Source: Saccharopolyspora thermophila (GTDB lineage Bacteria > Actinomycetota > Actinomycetes > Mycobacteriales > Pseudonocardiaceae). Taken from it: a stretch of DNA of 64,000 nucleotides. Under the pieces are notes generated by a model that ran no database searches, was not told the origin of the DNA, and saw only the letters and a list, made by a program, of their open reading frames with translations. This document shows, piece after piece, positions 7,792 through 16,928 of this stretch (position 1 is its first letter; the number at the start of each line of letters is the position of its first letter). The DNA is taken from assembly GCF_014646075.1 (NCBI RefSeq), contig NZ_BMMT01000004.1:1-64000 (forward strand), written 5' to 3'. A program made the position numbers and the translations under genes.

Positions 7792-8686
7792 TGCCGACGA
7801 CCTCGACGGCGGTGGGCCGCACGGCTGCCCTGCCGCAGCTGCTGGGGCGGGGCGGGTTGAGTTCGCGGTGGCGGACAGCCACCTGCCAGCGGCGTCCGTC
7901 GTGGTGGGTGATCTCGACTTCGCCGTCCTGCTCGCCGGTGACGCGCAACGCGTCGACGAGGTATTCGCCGATGTGCTCGCGGACGGCGAGTTCGGCGGCC
8001 TGCCCGGCGCGGGTCCAGGTGGAGCGGCCGCGGCAGTGCTCGAGCATGACCTTGCCCGCGGCGGCCGCGGAGAGCACCGCGTCGGTGGCGTGCGGCGTGA
8101 GCCGCCCGTAGGTGTAGCCGCTGGGCAGCAGCACCGCGGCGGGGGCGAAGCGGTGCCCGCCGGTGTGGCTCGATTCCCAGAGGACGCCGTCGTGCCGTCC
8201 GGCGAGCGAGGTGAGCAGGTCGCGGCCAAGGAGCGCGCAGCAGCGGTCGCGGCGCCCGTTGGTGCACACCAGCAGCAGCGGTTCGGCGACGGGTTCGCCC
8301 CAGCCGTCGTGGTGGCCGGCGGCGATCCGCGCGAAGTCGAGGTCCAGCAGTTCGGCCGGGTCGGTGAGCACCGCGCTGCGCAGCCAGCCGGTGTCCGGAC
8401 CGGTGTGCGCGAGGAAGACCCGCCGAGGCTGCGGTGCGGCGGTGTCGGCGTGCCGTCCGGGTGGCCGGATCAGCTGCACCCGCACGCCGTGCTCGTCGCC
8501 CCGCGCGGCCAGCGTCCGGCCGATGCCGGGGTCCAGGTGGCTCTGCACGAGCGCGTTGTGGCCCCACGGGCCGCGTTGTTCCAGGCACAGCCAGCTGCCG
8601 GCGACGGCGGCGGTGCCGGCCAGCGGCTCGGCGTACGCCTCGGACAGTCCCGCGCAGGCGGCGGCCTCGGCTGCGGTGTGGTGCAC
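7745..8686 (-). CDS. Sucrase/ferredoxin-like (thioredoxin-fold Fe-S) protein
   Basis: A 313-residue protein of the Suc_Fer-like family, which shares a thioredoxin-like ferredoxin fold. The C-terminal half has the hallmark CTNGRRDRCCALLG cysteine motif and HTGGHRFAPAAVLLPSG followed by YTYGRL. This pattern is thought to bind an Fe-S cluster. The start at GTG 8684-8686 (VHHTAAEAAACAGL) is chosen because family similarity begins there and because the upstream iron-box-like sequence would otherwise lie inside the gene. An in-frame ATG at 8782 is possible. The family often associates with iron acquisition in actinobacteria, which fits the operator-like site. It is divergent from tig. Confidence 0.82.
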   Translation of the reverse strand: MHHTAAEAAACAGLSEAYAEPLAGTAAVAGSWLCLEQRGPWGHNALVQSHLDPGIGRTLAARGDEHGVRVQLIRPPGRHADTAAPQPRRVFLAHTGPDTGWLRSAVLTDPAELLDLDFARIAAGHHDGWGEPVAEPLLLVCTNGRRDRCCALLGRDLLTSLAGRHDGVLWESSHTGGHRFAPAAVLLPSGYTYGRLTPHATDAVLSAAAAGKVMLEHCRGRSTWTRAGQAAELAVREHIGEYLVDALRVTGEQDGEVEITHHDGRRWQVAVRHRELNPPRPSSCGRAAVRPTAVEVVGITARAAPGPPPTPTR

Positions 8687-8718
8687 GTTTCCACTGAAGC
8701 ATGGATGGCCCGTTGATG

Positions 8719-8737
8719 TTAGGTGAGGCTGCCCAAC
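8719..8737 (-). promoter_or_regulatory. Candidate iron box (IdeR/DmdR-type operator)
   Basis: TTAGGTGAGGCTGCCCAAC, as read on the plus strand, matches 14 of 19 positions of the IdeR/DmdR consensus. The left 12 bases have a single mismatch. The site lies 33-51 bp upstream of the sucrase/ferredoxin-like start, where a repressor would block transcription. It could also affect tig on the other side. Binding is inferred. Confidence 0.45.
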
Positions 8738-8903
8738 GCGCGTCAGGTGCAACCCCGGGCCGTGGGCCCGCACGGGAAGCAATAGACTCGGAGGTCAGCC
8801 CGGCATCTCGGGCGTGGTGGCACTCGGTGGGCGAAGGGCACCGTGACGGGCACCGCGCCGCTGGCAGTGCCGGGAACCAAGCACGTTCGCACTAGGAGAC
8901 CAC

Positions 8904-10280
8904 GTGAAGAGCACCGTCGAGCACCTGAGCCCGACGCGCGTCCGGATCAACGTCGAGGTGCCGTTCGACGAGCTCAAGCCGAACTTCGACCGGGCGTACA
9001 AGACATTGGCCCAGCAGGTCCGCATCCCCGGCTTCCGCCCGGGCAAGGTCCCGGCGCGGGTCCTGGAGGCCCGCATCGGCCGGGGGCCCGTGCTCGACGA
9101 GGTCGTCAACGAGGCGATCCCGGCCAAGTACCTGGAGGCGGTCAACAGCAGTGAGGTGCGTACCCTCGGTCGCCCCGACATCGAGGTGACCAAGATCGAG
9201 GACGGCGCGGAACTCGCGTTCACCGCCGAGGTCGACGTCCGCCCCGAGATCACCGTGCCCGCGTTCGGCGAGCTGTCGGTCAGCGTGGACGACGTCGAGG
9301 TCACCGACGAGGAGGTGACCGAGCAGCTCGACGCGCTGCGCGCCCGCTTCGGCACCCTGACCGGCGTTGACCGGCCCGCGCAGCAGGGCGACTTCGTCAG
9401 CATTGACCTGTCGGCCACCGTCGACGGCGAGGAGGTCGAGGACGCCCGGACCAGCGGTCTGTCCTACGAGATCGGCTCCGGCCAGCTCGTGGAGGGCATC
9501 GACGACGCGCTGGTCGGCGCCGGTGAGGGCGAGACCAAGACGTTCACCACCAAGTTGGTGGCCGGTGAGCACGCCGGCAAGGACGCCGAGGTCACGGTCA
9601 AGCTGAACTCCGTCAAGGAGCGGCAGCTGCCCGAGGCCGACGACGAGTTCGCCCAGCTCGCCAGCGAGTTCGACACCATCGAGGAGCTCACCGCCGACCT
9701 GCGGGAGCGGCTGGGCCGGGTCAAGCGGATGCAGCAGGGCATGCAGGCCCGGGACAAGGTCCTGGACGCACTGCTGGAGACCGTCGAGGTGCCGCTGCCG
9801 GAGAAGATCGTCGAGGCGGAGATCGAGGCGCGCCAGCACGACGCGGTGCACCCGTTCGACCACGACGAGAAGCGCTTCGAAGAGTGGCTTGAGCAGGAGG
9901 GCAGGACCCGCGAGGAGTTCGACGCCGAGACCCGCGCCAACGCGGAGAAGGCGGTCAAGACCCAGCTGTTGCTGGACACGATCGCCGACGCCGAGGACGT
10001 CTCGGTCTCCGACGACGAGTTCACCCAGCGGGTCATGTACCAGGCCCAGCGCTTCGGGCTGAGCCCCGACCAGTTCATTCAGCAGGCCCAGCAGGCGGGC
10101 CAGCTCGGCGCGCTGTATGCCGACGTCCGGCGGAGCAAGGCGCTGTTCTCGGTGGTCCGGCAGGCCACGGTGAAGGACGCGTCGGGCAACACCCTGGACC
10201 TCGACGAGCTGTTCGGGCCGCAGGAGGCCGAGCAGGGCGAGGCGGCGCCGGAGGCGGCCGAGGCCGCGAAGGCGGAGTGA
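8904..10280 (+). CDS. tig: Trigger factor (ribosome-associated chaperone and peptidyl-prolyl isomerase)
   Basis: A 458-residue trigger factor with the full three-domain layout. The N-terminal ribosome-binding domain (about 1-115) carries the signature GFRPGKVP. The FKBP-type PPIase domain spans about 155-240 ([32 protein letters not shown]). The helical C-terminal chaperone domain is followed by an acidic Glu/Ala tail. It binds near the ribosomal exit tunnel and protects nascent chains. The start ATG follows TAGGAGACCACG. A TAGACT hexamer at 8783-8788 may be its -10 element. The tig-clpP1-clpP2-clpX order is conserved in actinobacteria. A strong hairpin follows the gene. Confidence 0.97.
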   Translation: MKSTVEHLSPTRVRINVEVPFDELKPNFDRAYKTLAQQVRIPGFRPGKVPARVLEARIGRGPVLDEVVNEAIPAKYLEAVNSSEVRTLGRPDIEVTKIEDGAELAFTAEVDVRPEITVPAFGELSVSVDDVEVTDEEVTEQLDALRARFGTLTGVDRPAQQGDFVSIDLSATVDGEEVEDARTSGLSYEIGSGQLVEGIDDALVGAGEGETKTFTTKLVAGEHAGKDAEVTVKLNSVKERQLPEADDEFAQLASEFDTIEELTADLRERLGRVKRMQQGMQARDKVLDALLETVEVPLPEKIVEAEIEARQHDAVHPFDHDEKRFEEWLEQEGRTREEFDAETRANAEKAVKTQLLLDTIADAEDVSVSDDEFTQRVMYQAQRFGLSPDQFIQQAQQAGQLGALYADVRRSKALFSVVRQATVKDASGNTLDLDELFGPQEAEQGEAAPEAAEAAKAE

Positions 10281-10317
10281 TCCGGCTCTCGGTCGACAAC
10301 TGAACACGCATGCTCTA

Positions 10318-10363
10318 AGCGAACGTGGGCGGTACTGGGAAGCTGGTGCCGCCCACGTTCGTT
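10318..10363 (+). terminator. Long stem-loop terminator after tig
   Basis: GAACGTGGGCGG at 10321-10332 pairs perfectly with CCGCCCACGTTC at 10349-10360 around a 16-base loop. Three more pairs, one of them G-U, extend the base. There is no long U-run. It separates tig from the clpP1 promoter region. It could also be a regulatory dyad for clpP1. Confidence 0.7.
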
Positions 10364-10510
10364 AGGGTCGGTTGTAGCGGATCATCCGAGAGGGAAGCAG
10401 ACGTCATCGGGGTCGCCGACCTCGTCCGAAGCCCGGTCCACTGTGGAGGCGGACCGGGTCGGCGGCCCCGGTGCAGCAAAGGCCCAGTTGTGGGAGAAGG
10501 CAGGGGAGAC

Positions 10511-11137
10511 GTGACGCAGCACCTGACTGTTCCGGCGTCCGACGCGCTGTCCCCGTCCATGCGGACGGGCACGAGCGGACTCTCGCTCAACGACTCGGTG
10601 TACGAGCGGCTGCTGCGGGAGCGCATCATCGTCCTCGGCTCCCAGGTCGAGGACTCGATCTCGAACCAGATCTGCTCGCAGCTGCTGCTGCTGGCGGCCG
10701 AGGACCCGGACCGCGACATTTCGCTCTACATCAATTCGCCGGGTGGTTCGGTGACGGCCGGCATGGCCATCTACGACACCATGCAGCTGATCAAGCCCGA
10801 CGTGGTCACCGTGGCGATGGGCATGGCTGCCTCGATGGGGCAGTTCCTGCTGTCCGCCGGTGCCAAGGGCAAGCGCTTCGCCCTGCCGCACGCGCGGATC
10901 ATGATGCACCAGCCTTCGGCGGGGCTCGGTGGCACCGCCGCCGACATCGCGATCCAGGCCAAGATGTTCTCCAGGCACAAGCAGGAGATGGCGGAGCTGA
11001 TCGCCGGCCAGACCGGCAAGTCGGTGGAGACCATCATGGCCGACTTCGACCGTGACCGGTGGTTCACCGCCAGCGAGGCCCGCGACTACGGGTTCGTGGA
11101 CCACGTGGCGACTGCGGCGAACCTGCCGAGCAGCTGA
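10511..11137 (+). CDS. clpP1: ATP-dependent Clp protease proteolytic subunit 1
   Basis: A 208-residue ClpP. The serine nucleophile sits in MGMAASMGQ, the histidine in MMHQPSAG and the aspartate in DFDRDRWFT. The handle and oligomer region [10 protein letters not shown] is present. With ClpP2 it forms the mixed tetradecamer typical of actinobacteria and partners with ClpX. The GTG start at 10511 has GGGGAG 2 bases upstream, which is close. The first 16 residues may be removed, since conservation starts at MRTGTSGLS and many ClpP proteins are processed. clpP2 follows after 38 bp. Transcription probably starts in the 150 bp after the tig hairpin; I see no clear ClgR site there. Confidence 0.95.
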   Translation: MTQHLTVPASDALSPSMRTGTSGLSLNDSVYERLLRERIIVLGSQVEDSISNQICSQLLLLAAEDPDRDISLYINSPGGSVTAGMAIYDTMQLIKPDVVTVAMGMAASMGQFLLSAGAKGKRFALPHARIMMHQPSAGLGGTAADIAIQAKMFSRHKQEMAELIAGQTGKSVETIMADFDRDRWFTASEARDYGFVDHVATAANLPSS

Positions 11138-11175
11138 TCATCCGCCCTGGATCTAGTTACGAGGAGTCACCTGTC

Positions 11176-11808
11176 GTGAACTCATTCCAGCCCCTCCAGT
11201 CCCGCTACGTGTTGCCCTCGTTCGTCGAGCGCACCGCGTACGGGGTCAAGGAGTCGAACCCGTACAACAAGCTGTTCGAGGAACGCATCGTGTTCCTCGG
11301 CGTCCAGGTTGACGACGCCTCCGCCAACGACGTGATGGCGCAGCTGCTGTTCCTGGAGTCCGACGACCCGGACCGCGAAATCTCGATCTACATCAACTCG
11401 CCCGGTGGCTCCTTCACCGCGTTGATGGCCATCTACGACACGATCCAGTACGTTCGTCCGGACGTTCGCACCATCTGCCTGGGGCAGGCGGCCTCGGCGG
11501 CGGCGGTGCTGCTGGCCGCGGGCACCAAGGGCAAGCGGCTGGCGCTGCCGAACTCGCGGATCCTGATCCACCAGCCGTCGGTGGAGGGCATCTACGGCCA
11601 GGTCTCCGACCTGGAGATCCAGGCCGCCGAGGTGCAGCGGATGCGGGAGCTGCTGGAGACCACACTGGCCAAGCACACCAGCCGGTCCCAGGAGCAGGTC
11701 CGTGAGGACATCGACCGGGACAAGATCCTCACCGCCGAGCAGGCCGTCGAGTACGGCATCATCGATGAGGTGCTGCCGTACCGGAAGCTGTCGGCGCAGA
11801 AGTCCTGA
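11176..11808 (+). CDS. clpP2: ATP-dependent Clp protease proteolytic subunit 2
   Basis: A 210-residue ClpP paralogue. The nucleophile serine is in [12 protein letters not shown], the histidine in LIHQPSVEG and the aspartate in [10 protein letters not shown]. The substrate-binding [10 protein letters not shown] segment is present. It pairs with ClpP1 in a hetero-tetradecamer. The GTG start follows GAGGAG with 9-base spacing. The catalytic Ser is flanked by Ala-Ser-Ala rather than the Ala-Ser-Met of ClpP1, a normal difference between the two paralogues. A hairpin follows, before clpX. Confidence 0.95.
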   Translation: MNSFQPLQSRYVLPSFVERTAYGVKESNPYNKLFEERIVFLGVQVDDASANDVMAQLLFLESDDPDREISIYINSPGGSFTALMAIYDTIQYVRPDVRTICLGQAASAAAVLLAAGTKGKRLALPNSRILIHQPSVEGIYGQVSDLEIQAAEVQRMRELLETTLAKHTSRSQEQVREDIDRDKILTAEQAVEYGIIDEVLPYRKLSAQKS

Positions 11809-11821
11809 CCGGCCCGCCGGT

Positions 11822-11851
11822 GCCCGGGGCCGTCCAGCAGCGGCCCCGGGC
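11822..11851 (+). terminator. GC-rich hairpin after clpP2
   Basis: GCCCGGGGCCG at 11822-11832 pairs with CGGCCCCGGGC at 11841-11851 around an 8-base loop, 14 bp after the clpP2 stop. No U-run follows. It probably separates the clpP operon from clpX, which has its own 220-bp upstream region. Confidence 0.6.
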
Positions 11852-12069
11852 GGCGTTCCGGAAGGGCACTGGTGAGGCGACCGGGCGCGGTGCGCCACGC
11901 TCGGTCGCCGAAGGCGACACGCCGGACGCGGTGCTGGTGGTCACACCACGCTCGGCTATGGCGGACACTGTGAGTCTCCCCGAACCCGGGGAACGGCAGG
12001 TACCGTCGGAGGCACATACGTTCAGGCGCGCTACCGGACGGCGCGCCGGAGGGGACGGGGTCAGCGGTC

Positions 12070-13350
12070 ATGGCACGTATCGGTGACGGCGGCGACCTGC
12101 TGAAGTGCTCCTTCTGCGGGAAGAGCCAGAAGCAGGTGAAGAAACTCATCGCCGGCCCCGGCGTGTACATCTGCGATGAGTGCATCGATCTCTGTAACGA
12201 GATCATCGAGGAGGAGCTCGCCGAGGCGGGCGACGTCAAGCTCGACGAGCTGCCCAAGCCGGCGGAGATCCACGAGTTCCTCGACCAGTACGTCATCGGA
12301 CAGGACGCCGCAAAGCGCAACCTCTCGGTCGCGGTCTACAACCACTACAAGCGCATCCAGGCCAGCGAGCGCCGGGAGAGCCGGGGCGAGGAGCCGGTGG
12401 AGCTGGCGAAGTCCAACATCCTGATGCTGGGTCCGACGGGGTGCGGGAAGACGTATCTCGCGCAGACCCTGGCCAAGATGTTGAATGTGCCGTTCGCGAT
12501 CGCGGATGCCACGGCGCTGACCGAGGCGGGGTATGTGGGCGAGGATGTGGAGAACATCCTGCTGAAGCTGATCCAGGCTGCGGACTACGACGTCAAGCGC
12601 GCCGAGACCGGGATCATCTACATCGACGAGGTGGACAAGATCGCTCGTAAGAGCGAGAACCCGTCGATCACCCGGGATGTGTCGGGTGAGGGTGTGCAGC
12701 AGGCGTTGCTGAAGATCCTGGAAGGCACGACGGCGAGCGTGCCGCCGCAGGGTGGGCGCAAGCATCCGCACCAGGAGTTCATCCAGATCGACACGACGAA
12801 CGTGCTTTTCATCGTGGCGGGGGCGTTCGCGGGACTGGAGAAGATCGTCGAGGACCGCGTGGGCAAGCACAGCGTCGGTTTCGGTGCCGAGCTGCGGTCG
12901 AAGCGGGAGATCGACACGACGGATCACTTCGCGGACGTGATGCCGGAGGATCTGATCAAGTTCGGGTTGATCCCGGAGTTCATCGGTCGGTTGCCGACGG
13001 TGGCGAGCGTGACGAACCTGGACAAGCCGTCGTTGGTGCGGATCCTGACCGAGCCGCGGAACGCGCTGGTGAAGCAGTACAAGCGGTTGTTCGAGATGGA
13101 CAACGTGGAGCTGGAGTTCACCAGGACGGCGCTGGAGGCGATCGCGGATCAGGCGATCCTGCGGGGCACGGGTGCCCGGGGGTTGCGGGCGATCCTGGAG
13201 GAGGTGCTGTTGCCGGTGATGTACGACATCCCGAGCCGGTCGGATGTCGCGAAGGTCGTCATCACCGAGCAGACCGTCCGTGAGAACGTCAACCCGACGA
13301 TCGTCGCCCGCCAGGCCACTCGCCGCGAGCGTCGGGAGAAGTCCGCCTGA
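12070..13350 (+). CDS. clpX: ATP-dependent Clp protease ATP-binding subunit ClpX
   Basis: A 426-residue AAA+ unfoldase that feeds substrates to ClpP. The N-terminal zinc-binding domain has two CxxC pairs (Cys13/16 and Cys35/38). Walker A GPTGCGKT lies at about 121-128, Walker B is [11 protein letters not shown], the pore loop is GYVGED, sensor-1 is in the IVAGAF region and sensor-2 is [10 protein letters not shown]. The loop that docks on ClpP reads HSVGFGAE, with VGF in place of the usual IGF. The ATG start is preceded by GGGGACGGGGTC. It is transcribed alone, with a terminator hairpin just downstream. Confidence 0.97.
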   Translation: MARIGDGGDLLKCSFCGKSQKQVKKLIAGPGVYICDECIDLCNEIIEEELAEAGDVKLDELPKPAEIHEFLDQYVIGQDAAKRNLSVAVYNHYKRIQASERRESRGEEPVELAKSNILMLGPTGCGKTYLAQTLAKMLNVPFAIADATALTEAGYVGEDVENILLKLIQAADYDVKRAETGIIYIDEVDKIARKSENPSITRDVSGEGVQQALLKILEGTTASVPPQGGRKHPHQEFIQIDTTNVLFIVAGAFAGLEKIVEDRVGKHSVGFGAELRSKREIDTTDHFADVMPEDLIKFGLIPEFIGRLPTVASVTNLDKPSLVRILTEPRNALVKQYKRLFEMDNVELEFTRTALEAIADQAILRGTGARGLRAILEEVLLPVMYDIPSRSDVAKVVITEQTVRENVNPTIVARQATRRERREKSA

Positions 13351-13379
13351 CCCGCCGCGTCCGCTGTGACGATGGCCTC

Positions 13380-13409
13380 GACCCCGGTGGCACCCGCGTC
13401 ACCGGGGTC
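13380..13409 (+). terminator. clpX terminator hairpin
   Basis: GACCCCGGTG at 13380-13389 pairs perfectly with CACCGGGGTC at 13400-13409 around a 10-base loop. TGGTGTTTCTGG follows, giving a weak U-rich tail. It lies 30 bp after the clpX stop. Confidence 0.75.
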
Positions 13410-13594
13410 TGGTGTTTCTGGAGTCCGGTCGATCTGCCGGTTGCCGGGTGCGAGCGCCCGGGCGGGACGGTTGGCCGCGCTCCGGTGCGGTCGAGATGAC
13501 CGGAACCGGTGGGTACCGGTCGTACGCGCTGCGGACCCCGTCCGGTTGGATGATCATCGGTACGACCCAGACCACCGATTCCGGGAGCGGTGCC

Positions 13595-14236
13595 ATGAGC
13601 GAGATGCATGTCCTGCTGGTCCACGGGATGACCGGCTCCGGCCCCTGGCACTGGCAGCAGTGGCTCGCCGGGCAACTCCGCGAGCAGGAGGGCGTCGTGG
13701 TGGACCTGCCAGCCCTCCCGGATGCGGACCGGCCGGTGCTGGAGCGGTGGCTGCCGGTGCTGCGGGAGCGCCTGGCCGCGGTGCCACCGGACGCGGAGCT
13801 GGTCGTGGCCGCGCACGCCTGCGGCGTGGCGCTGTGGCTGCACCACGCAACCACCATCGAGGGCCGCTTCCGGCGGGCGGACCGCGTGCTCCTGGTGGCG
13901 CCGCCCGCACCGGACTGGCAGTACCCGGACGCCCGGGGCATCACGCCGTACCCAACGGACGCGGCGGCGCTGCGCCGCGCGGCGGGCATCACGCGCCTGG
14001 TGGTGGGCACCGGCGACCCGTACCTGTCGATGTACCAGGCGCACGCGCTGGCGGAGGCGCTGCAGGTCGAGATGGACGTGATCCTCGACGGTGAGCACCT
14101 GAACACCGACGCGGGCTACGGCCCGTGGCCGTCAGTGCTGCGCTGGGCCCGCTACGGCACGGTCCCGCTGAACGACCGCTTCGACTCGGACCCGTACACG
14201 GCCGACCACTCCCGCCACCGCCTCCGCCTGGTCTGA
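13595..14236 (+). CDS. RBBP9/YdeN-family alpha/beta hydrolase, nucleophile Ser replaced by Ala
   Basis: A 213-residue protein with the small RBBP9/YdeN-type alpha/beta-hydrolase fold. The oxyanion-loop region is LLVHGMTGSG, the acid is in GTGDPYLSMYQA and the histidine in DGEHLNTDAGYG. At the nucleophile elbow, where the family has AHSxG, the sequence reads VVAAHACGVAL. Residue 75 is therefore Ala (codon GCC at 13817-13819). The protein may be non-catalytic, or may use Cys76 in an unusual way. The start ATG at 13595 is chosen for its GGGAGCGG ribosome-binding site; the frame is open upstream without conserved sequence. It is convergent with the esterase that follows. Confidence 0.8.
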   Translation: MSEMHVLLVHGMTGSGPWHWQQWLAGQLREQEGVVVDLPALPDADRPVLERWLPVLRERLAAVPPDAELVVAAHACGVALWLHHATTIEGRFRRADRVLLVAPPAPDWQYPDARGITPYPTDAAALRRAAGITRLVVGTGDPYLSMYQAHALAEALQVEMDVILDGEHLNTDAGYGPWPSVLRWARYGTVPLNDRFDSDPYTADHSRHRLRLV

Positions 14237-14249
14237 CCCGGGGGATTTC

Positions 14250-15131
14250 TCACCCCTCATCGGACAGTGCCAGTTGGGCGCCAACGAAGTCGACCAGCTC
14301 CGGCAGCGCCTTGCGGTAGTAGCGGCTGTTGTGGCCGCCCGGGGTCGTGGAGGCGTACTCGGGCTTCGCCTGCCGGATGAACCGGCGGGTGCCCTCGATG
14401 AACCGGTCCTCGGTGCCGCACCACACGCCCAGCGGCACGTCGCCCAGCGCGTCGATGTGGCGCAGCGGGTCGATCGCCGCCCACTCGGCCTCGTTGGCGA
14501 AGGCACGCCGCTTGCTCATCTCCCGCCAACTGGTGATCAGCGCCGGCGCGACCACGGCGGCGGCGCTGAGCGGGTCGCCCTGCTCGCGGCGGCGCCGGGC
14601 GTAGAGCAGCGCCCCGAAACCGCCCATCGAGATTCCCGCCGCCGCGAACGGCAGCCCGCCCTCGCCGCCCAGGTCCCGCGCGGCCAGCCAGCGGGGCACC
14701 TCGTCAAGCAACATCCACATCGGATCGTCGCCGGGCCGACGGTGCCAGTAGCTGTTGCCGCCGCCGTCCACCGCGAGGAACGCGTACGGCGGGACGCGGC
14801 CCGCGGCGACCGACCGCGACAACCACGTCGGCAGGCCGCTCGCCGATCTGCGCGCGTCGCCGAACCGCCCGTGCAGCATCAGGCACACCGGAAGTCCTTC
14901 GCGCGCAACGCCTTTCGGGAACATCGTCACCAGGTTCACGTGGCGATTGCGGGCGTGCGAGTAGACCTGTTCCACGAACACGTTCTGCTGGTTGGCCAGC
15001 GGCACGGCGTGGTGGACGCCACCGGTGCTCAGGCCGCTGGCCAACGCCACCCCGAGGGACGCGGCCCCGGTGATCCCGGCGGCCAGCACGCTGCGGCGGC
15101 GCAGCAGGCGGCGACCGCTCGCATCACCCAT
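14250..15131 (-). CDS. Secreted esterase-family alpha/beta hydrolase (Tat-type signal)
   Basis: A 293-residue protein of the esterase/antigen-85-like family. The N-terminus has a twin-arginine-type signal (RRLLRRRSVLAAG, then a hydrophobic stretch AASLGVALASGL), so export is likely. The nucleophile elbow is AAGISMGGFGALLY (GxSxG), an acid is in the GTEDRFI segment, and the histidine is in PGGHNSRYY. An early LMLHGRFGD loop gives the oxyanion hole. Possible substrates include acyl esters or trehalose mycolate-like lipids; none can be named from sequence. The ATG start at 15129-15131 is preceded by GGAGGGTGC on the minus strand. Confidence 0.85.
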   Translation of the reverse strand: MGDASGRRLLRRRSVLAAGITGAASLGVALASGLSTGGVHHAVPLANQQNVFVEQVYSHARNRHVNLVTMFPKGVAREGLPVCLMLHGRFGDARRSASGLPTWLSRSVAAGRVPPYAFLAVDGGGNSYWHRRPGDDPMWMLLDEVPRWLAARDLGGEGGLPFAAAGISMGGFGALLYARRRREQGDPLSAAAVVAPALITSWREMSKRRAFANEAEWAAIDPLRHIDALGDVPLGVWCGTEDRFIEGTRRFIRQAKPEYASTTPGGHNSRYYRKALPELVDFVGAQLALSDEG

Positions 15132-15205
15132 GCACCCTCCTGTCGCAGTTCCCCGCCGTCATCGTGCCAACGGCGCGCGAGGAGCTCCAAGCGGGTCCGC
15201 TCGTG

Positions 15206-16042
15206 TCAGGCGATGTTCTTGGTCACGATCCGCTCGGCCCCGGCGTAGACGTTCATGGACCGGCCGCGCAGGAAGCCGACCAGCGTCATGCCCTGCTCGG
15301 CGGCGAGGTCCACGGCGAGCGAGGACGGCGCGGAGACCGCGGCCAGCGCCGGGACGCCGGCCATCGCGGCCTTCTGCACGAGTTCGAACGACGCCCGCCC
15401 CGACACCATCAGCACGCAGCCCCGCAGCGGTACGCGTTCGGCAAGCAGCGCCCAGCCGAGGACCTTGTCGACCGCGTTGTGCCTGCCGACATCCTCGCGC
15501 ACCACGAGCGGCTCGCCGTCCGCGGTGAACAGGCCTGCCGCATGCAGCCCGCCGGTGGTGTCGAAGACGCGCTGCGCGGCCCGCAGCCGGTCCGGCAGGT
15601 CGGCGAGGGTTCCGGCGTCCAGCACCAGCGGGTCCGCGGCGGGGGAGTGGCGGGTGGTGAGCCGGACCGAGTCCAGCGCGGCCTTGCCGCACACGCCGCA
15701 GGACGAGGTGGTGTAGAAGTTGCGGGTCACCGAGGAGTCCGGCGGCTGCACGCCCGGCGCGAGCAGGATGTCCAGCACGTTGTAGGTGTTGCGGCCATCG
15801 GGACCGGGGCTGTCGCAGTAGCGGGCCGTGGCCAGCTGGTTCTTGTCGTGGATGACGCCCTCGGTCAGCAGGAACCCGTGCGCGAGTTCGACGTCGTGGC
15901 CCGGGGTGCGCATGGTGACCGTGAGCGGGCTGCCGTTGACCCGGATCTCCAGGGGTTCCTCGGCGGCCAGCGTGTCCGGCCTGGTACGGCTGCCGTCAGC
16001 GGCGATCCTCAGCACCGGGCGGCGCACCGTTACGCGTCCCAT
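15206..16042 (-). CDS. fdhD: Formate dehydrogenase accessory sulfurtransferase FdhD
   Basis: A 278-residue FdhD. It transfers sulfur to the molybdenum cofactor of formate dehydrogenases. The catalytic SCGVCGK (CxxC) motif is intact, as are the ETLEIRVN-like [10 protein letters not shown] segment, the [10 protein letters not shown] motif, the [13 protein letters not shown] signature and the [15 protein letters not shown] region. The start ATG at 16040-16042 matches the usual N-terminus ([10 protein letters not shown]). The frame stays open upstream and encodes a cysteine-rich stretch to another ATG at 16189, discussed separately. Its natural partner, the FdhF/YdeP-type oxidoreductase, lies on the same strand beyond the truncated dprA-like gene. 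Confidence 0.93.
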   Translation of the reverse strand: MGRVTVRRPVLRIAADGSRTRPDTLAAEEPLEIRVNGSPLTVTMRTPGHDVELAHGFLLTEGVIHDKNQLATARYCDSPGPDGRNTYNVLDILLAPGVQPPDSSVTRNFYTTSSCGVCGKAALDSVRLTTRHSPAADPLVLDAGTLADLPDRLRAAQRVFDTTGGLHAAGLFTADGEPLVVREDVGRHNAVDKVLGWALLAERVPLRGCVLMVSGRASFELVQKAAMAGVPALAAVSAPSSLAVDLAAEQGMTLVGFLRGRSMNVYAGAERIVTKNIA

Positions 16043-16187
16043 CGCGTTCTCCCTCTGCGGAACATCGCCCTCGTACGGGCGGCTTGTACACCGTATGCAC
16101 GGCCGCGTGATCGGCCCCATATTGCCGGGAGTCCCATGGTCGCAGACCTGCTCGCCGTTGCCCGCATCGTCGCACTCGCCGCACGTC

Positions 16188-16838
16188 ATGACCGGCCTGC
16201 CGGTCGTCGGCTTCGTCGCCAACACTGTCTCCGTCGTGGGTTCGCGAGCAGCGTCCGAGCGCGGTATCAAGATTGCCGTCACCATTGCCAGGAACCTCGT
16301 GGAGCGGGACATCACAGTGATCTCGGGTCTGGCCAAGGGTATTGATACCGCAGCGCACACAGCCGCGCTGGAGGCGAACGGCCGTACCGTTGCCTGCATT
16401 GGCACTGGAGTCGCGAACTACTATCCGACGGAAAATCCTGCGCTGCAGGACAGGATTGCGACGGAAGGGCTCGTGCTGTCGCAGTTTTGGCCTGATACGC
16501 CGCCTCGCCCGCAGAATTTTCCGATGCGAAAAGCGGTGATGTCCGGTTATGGTCGAGCAACGATCATCGTGGAGGCGGGCGAGAAGAGTGGCGCGCGAAT
16601 CCAGGCCCGGCAGGCTGTGGCGCACGGTCGTCAAGTGGTGCTCACCGATTTCGTGGTCGCCAGGAATGAGTGGGCAAAGAAGCTCGTCGGGCGCCCGGGA
16701 GTGCATGTGGCCGAAAGTAACCGCCACGTTATGGACCTGGTAGAGAACGAGATTTTCAGCGAACTCCCGGCGGATGATCTCATCGCGCAGTTGGTCGGGT
16801 TGGCGAAGCAGGTCGGCCGCCGTCCAGGATGGCGATGA
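16188..16838 (+). pseudogene. dprA: 5'-truncated DprA/Smf-like (Rossmann, SLOG-type) gene
   Basis: The 216-codon frame encodes the central Rossmann core of a DprA-like DNA-processing protein. It includes [30 protein letters not shown], the [15 protein letters not shown] loop, TPPRPQNFPMRKAVMSG and IIVEAGEKSGARIQA. Everything normally upstream of the VVGSR strand (SAM-like/N-terminal domain) is missing, and the similarity starts right at the fdhD upstream region. The winged-helix tail is also absent, though free-standing DprA-like proteins often lack it. GC is much lower than around it: about 57% at 16261-16320 against about 77% at 15961-16020. No ribosome-binding site is seen before ATG 16188. 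It looks like a remnant of a transferred gene, but a short functional protein is possible. Confidence 0.65.
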
Positions 16839-16928
16839 CTGGCGATCAGTCCGGGTGGAGCTGGCTTGGCGTGTTGGTGTCGATGAACGACATCACGCAC
16901 TGTCCGGTGGCTGGCGACGGGTCCTGCT

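Noticed and set aside
10281-10510. ClgR operator before clpP1
   Set aside because: I could not find a convincing match to the known ClgR motif. The main dyad looks like the tig terminator.
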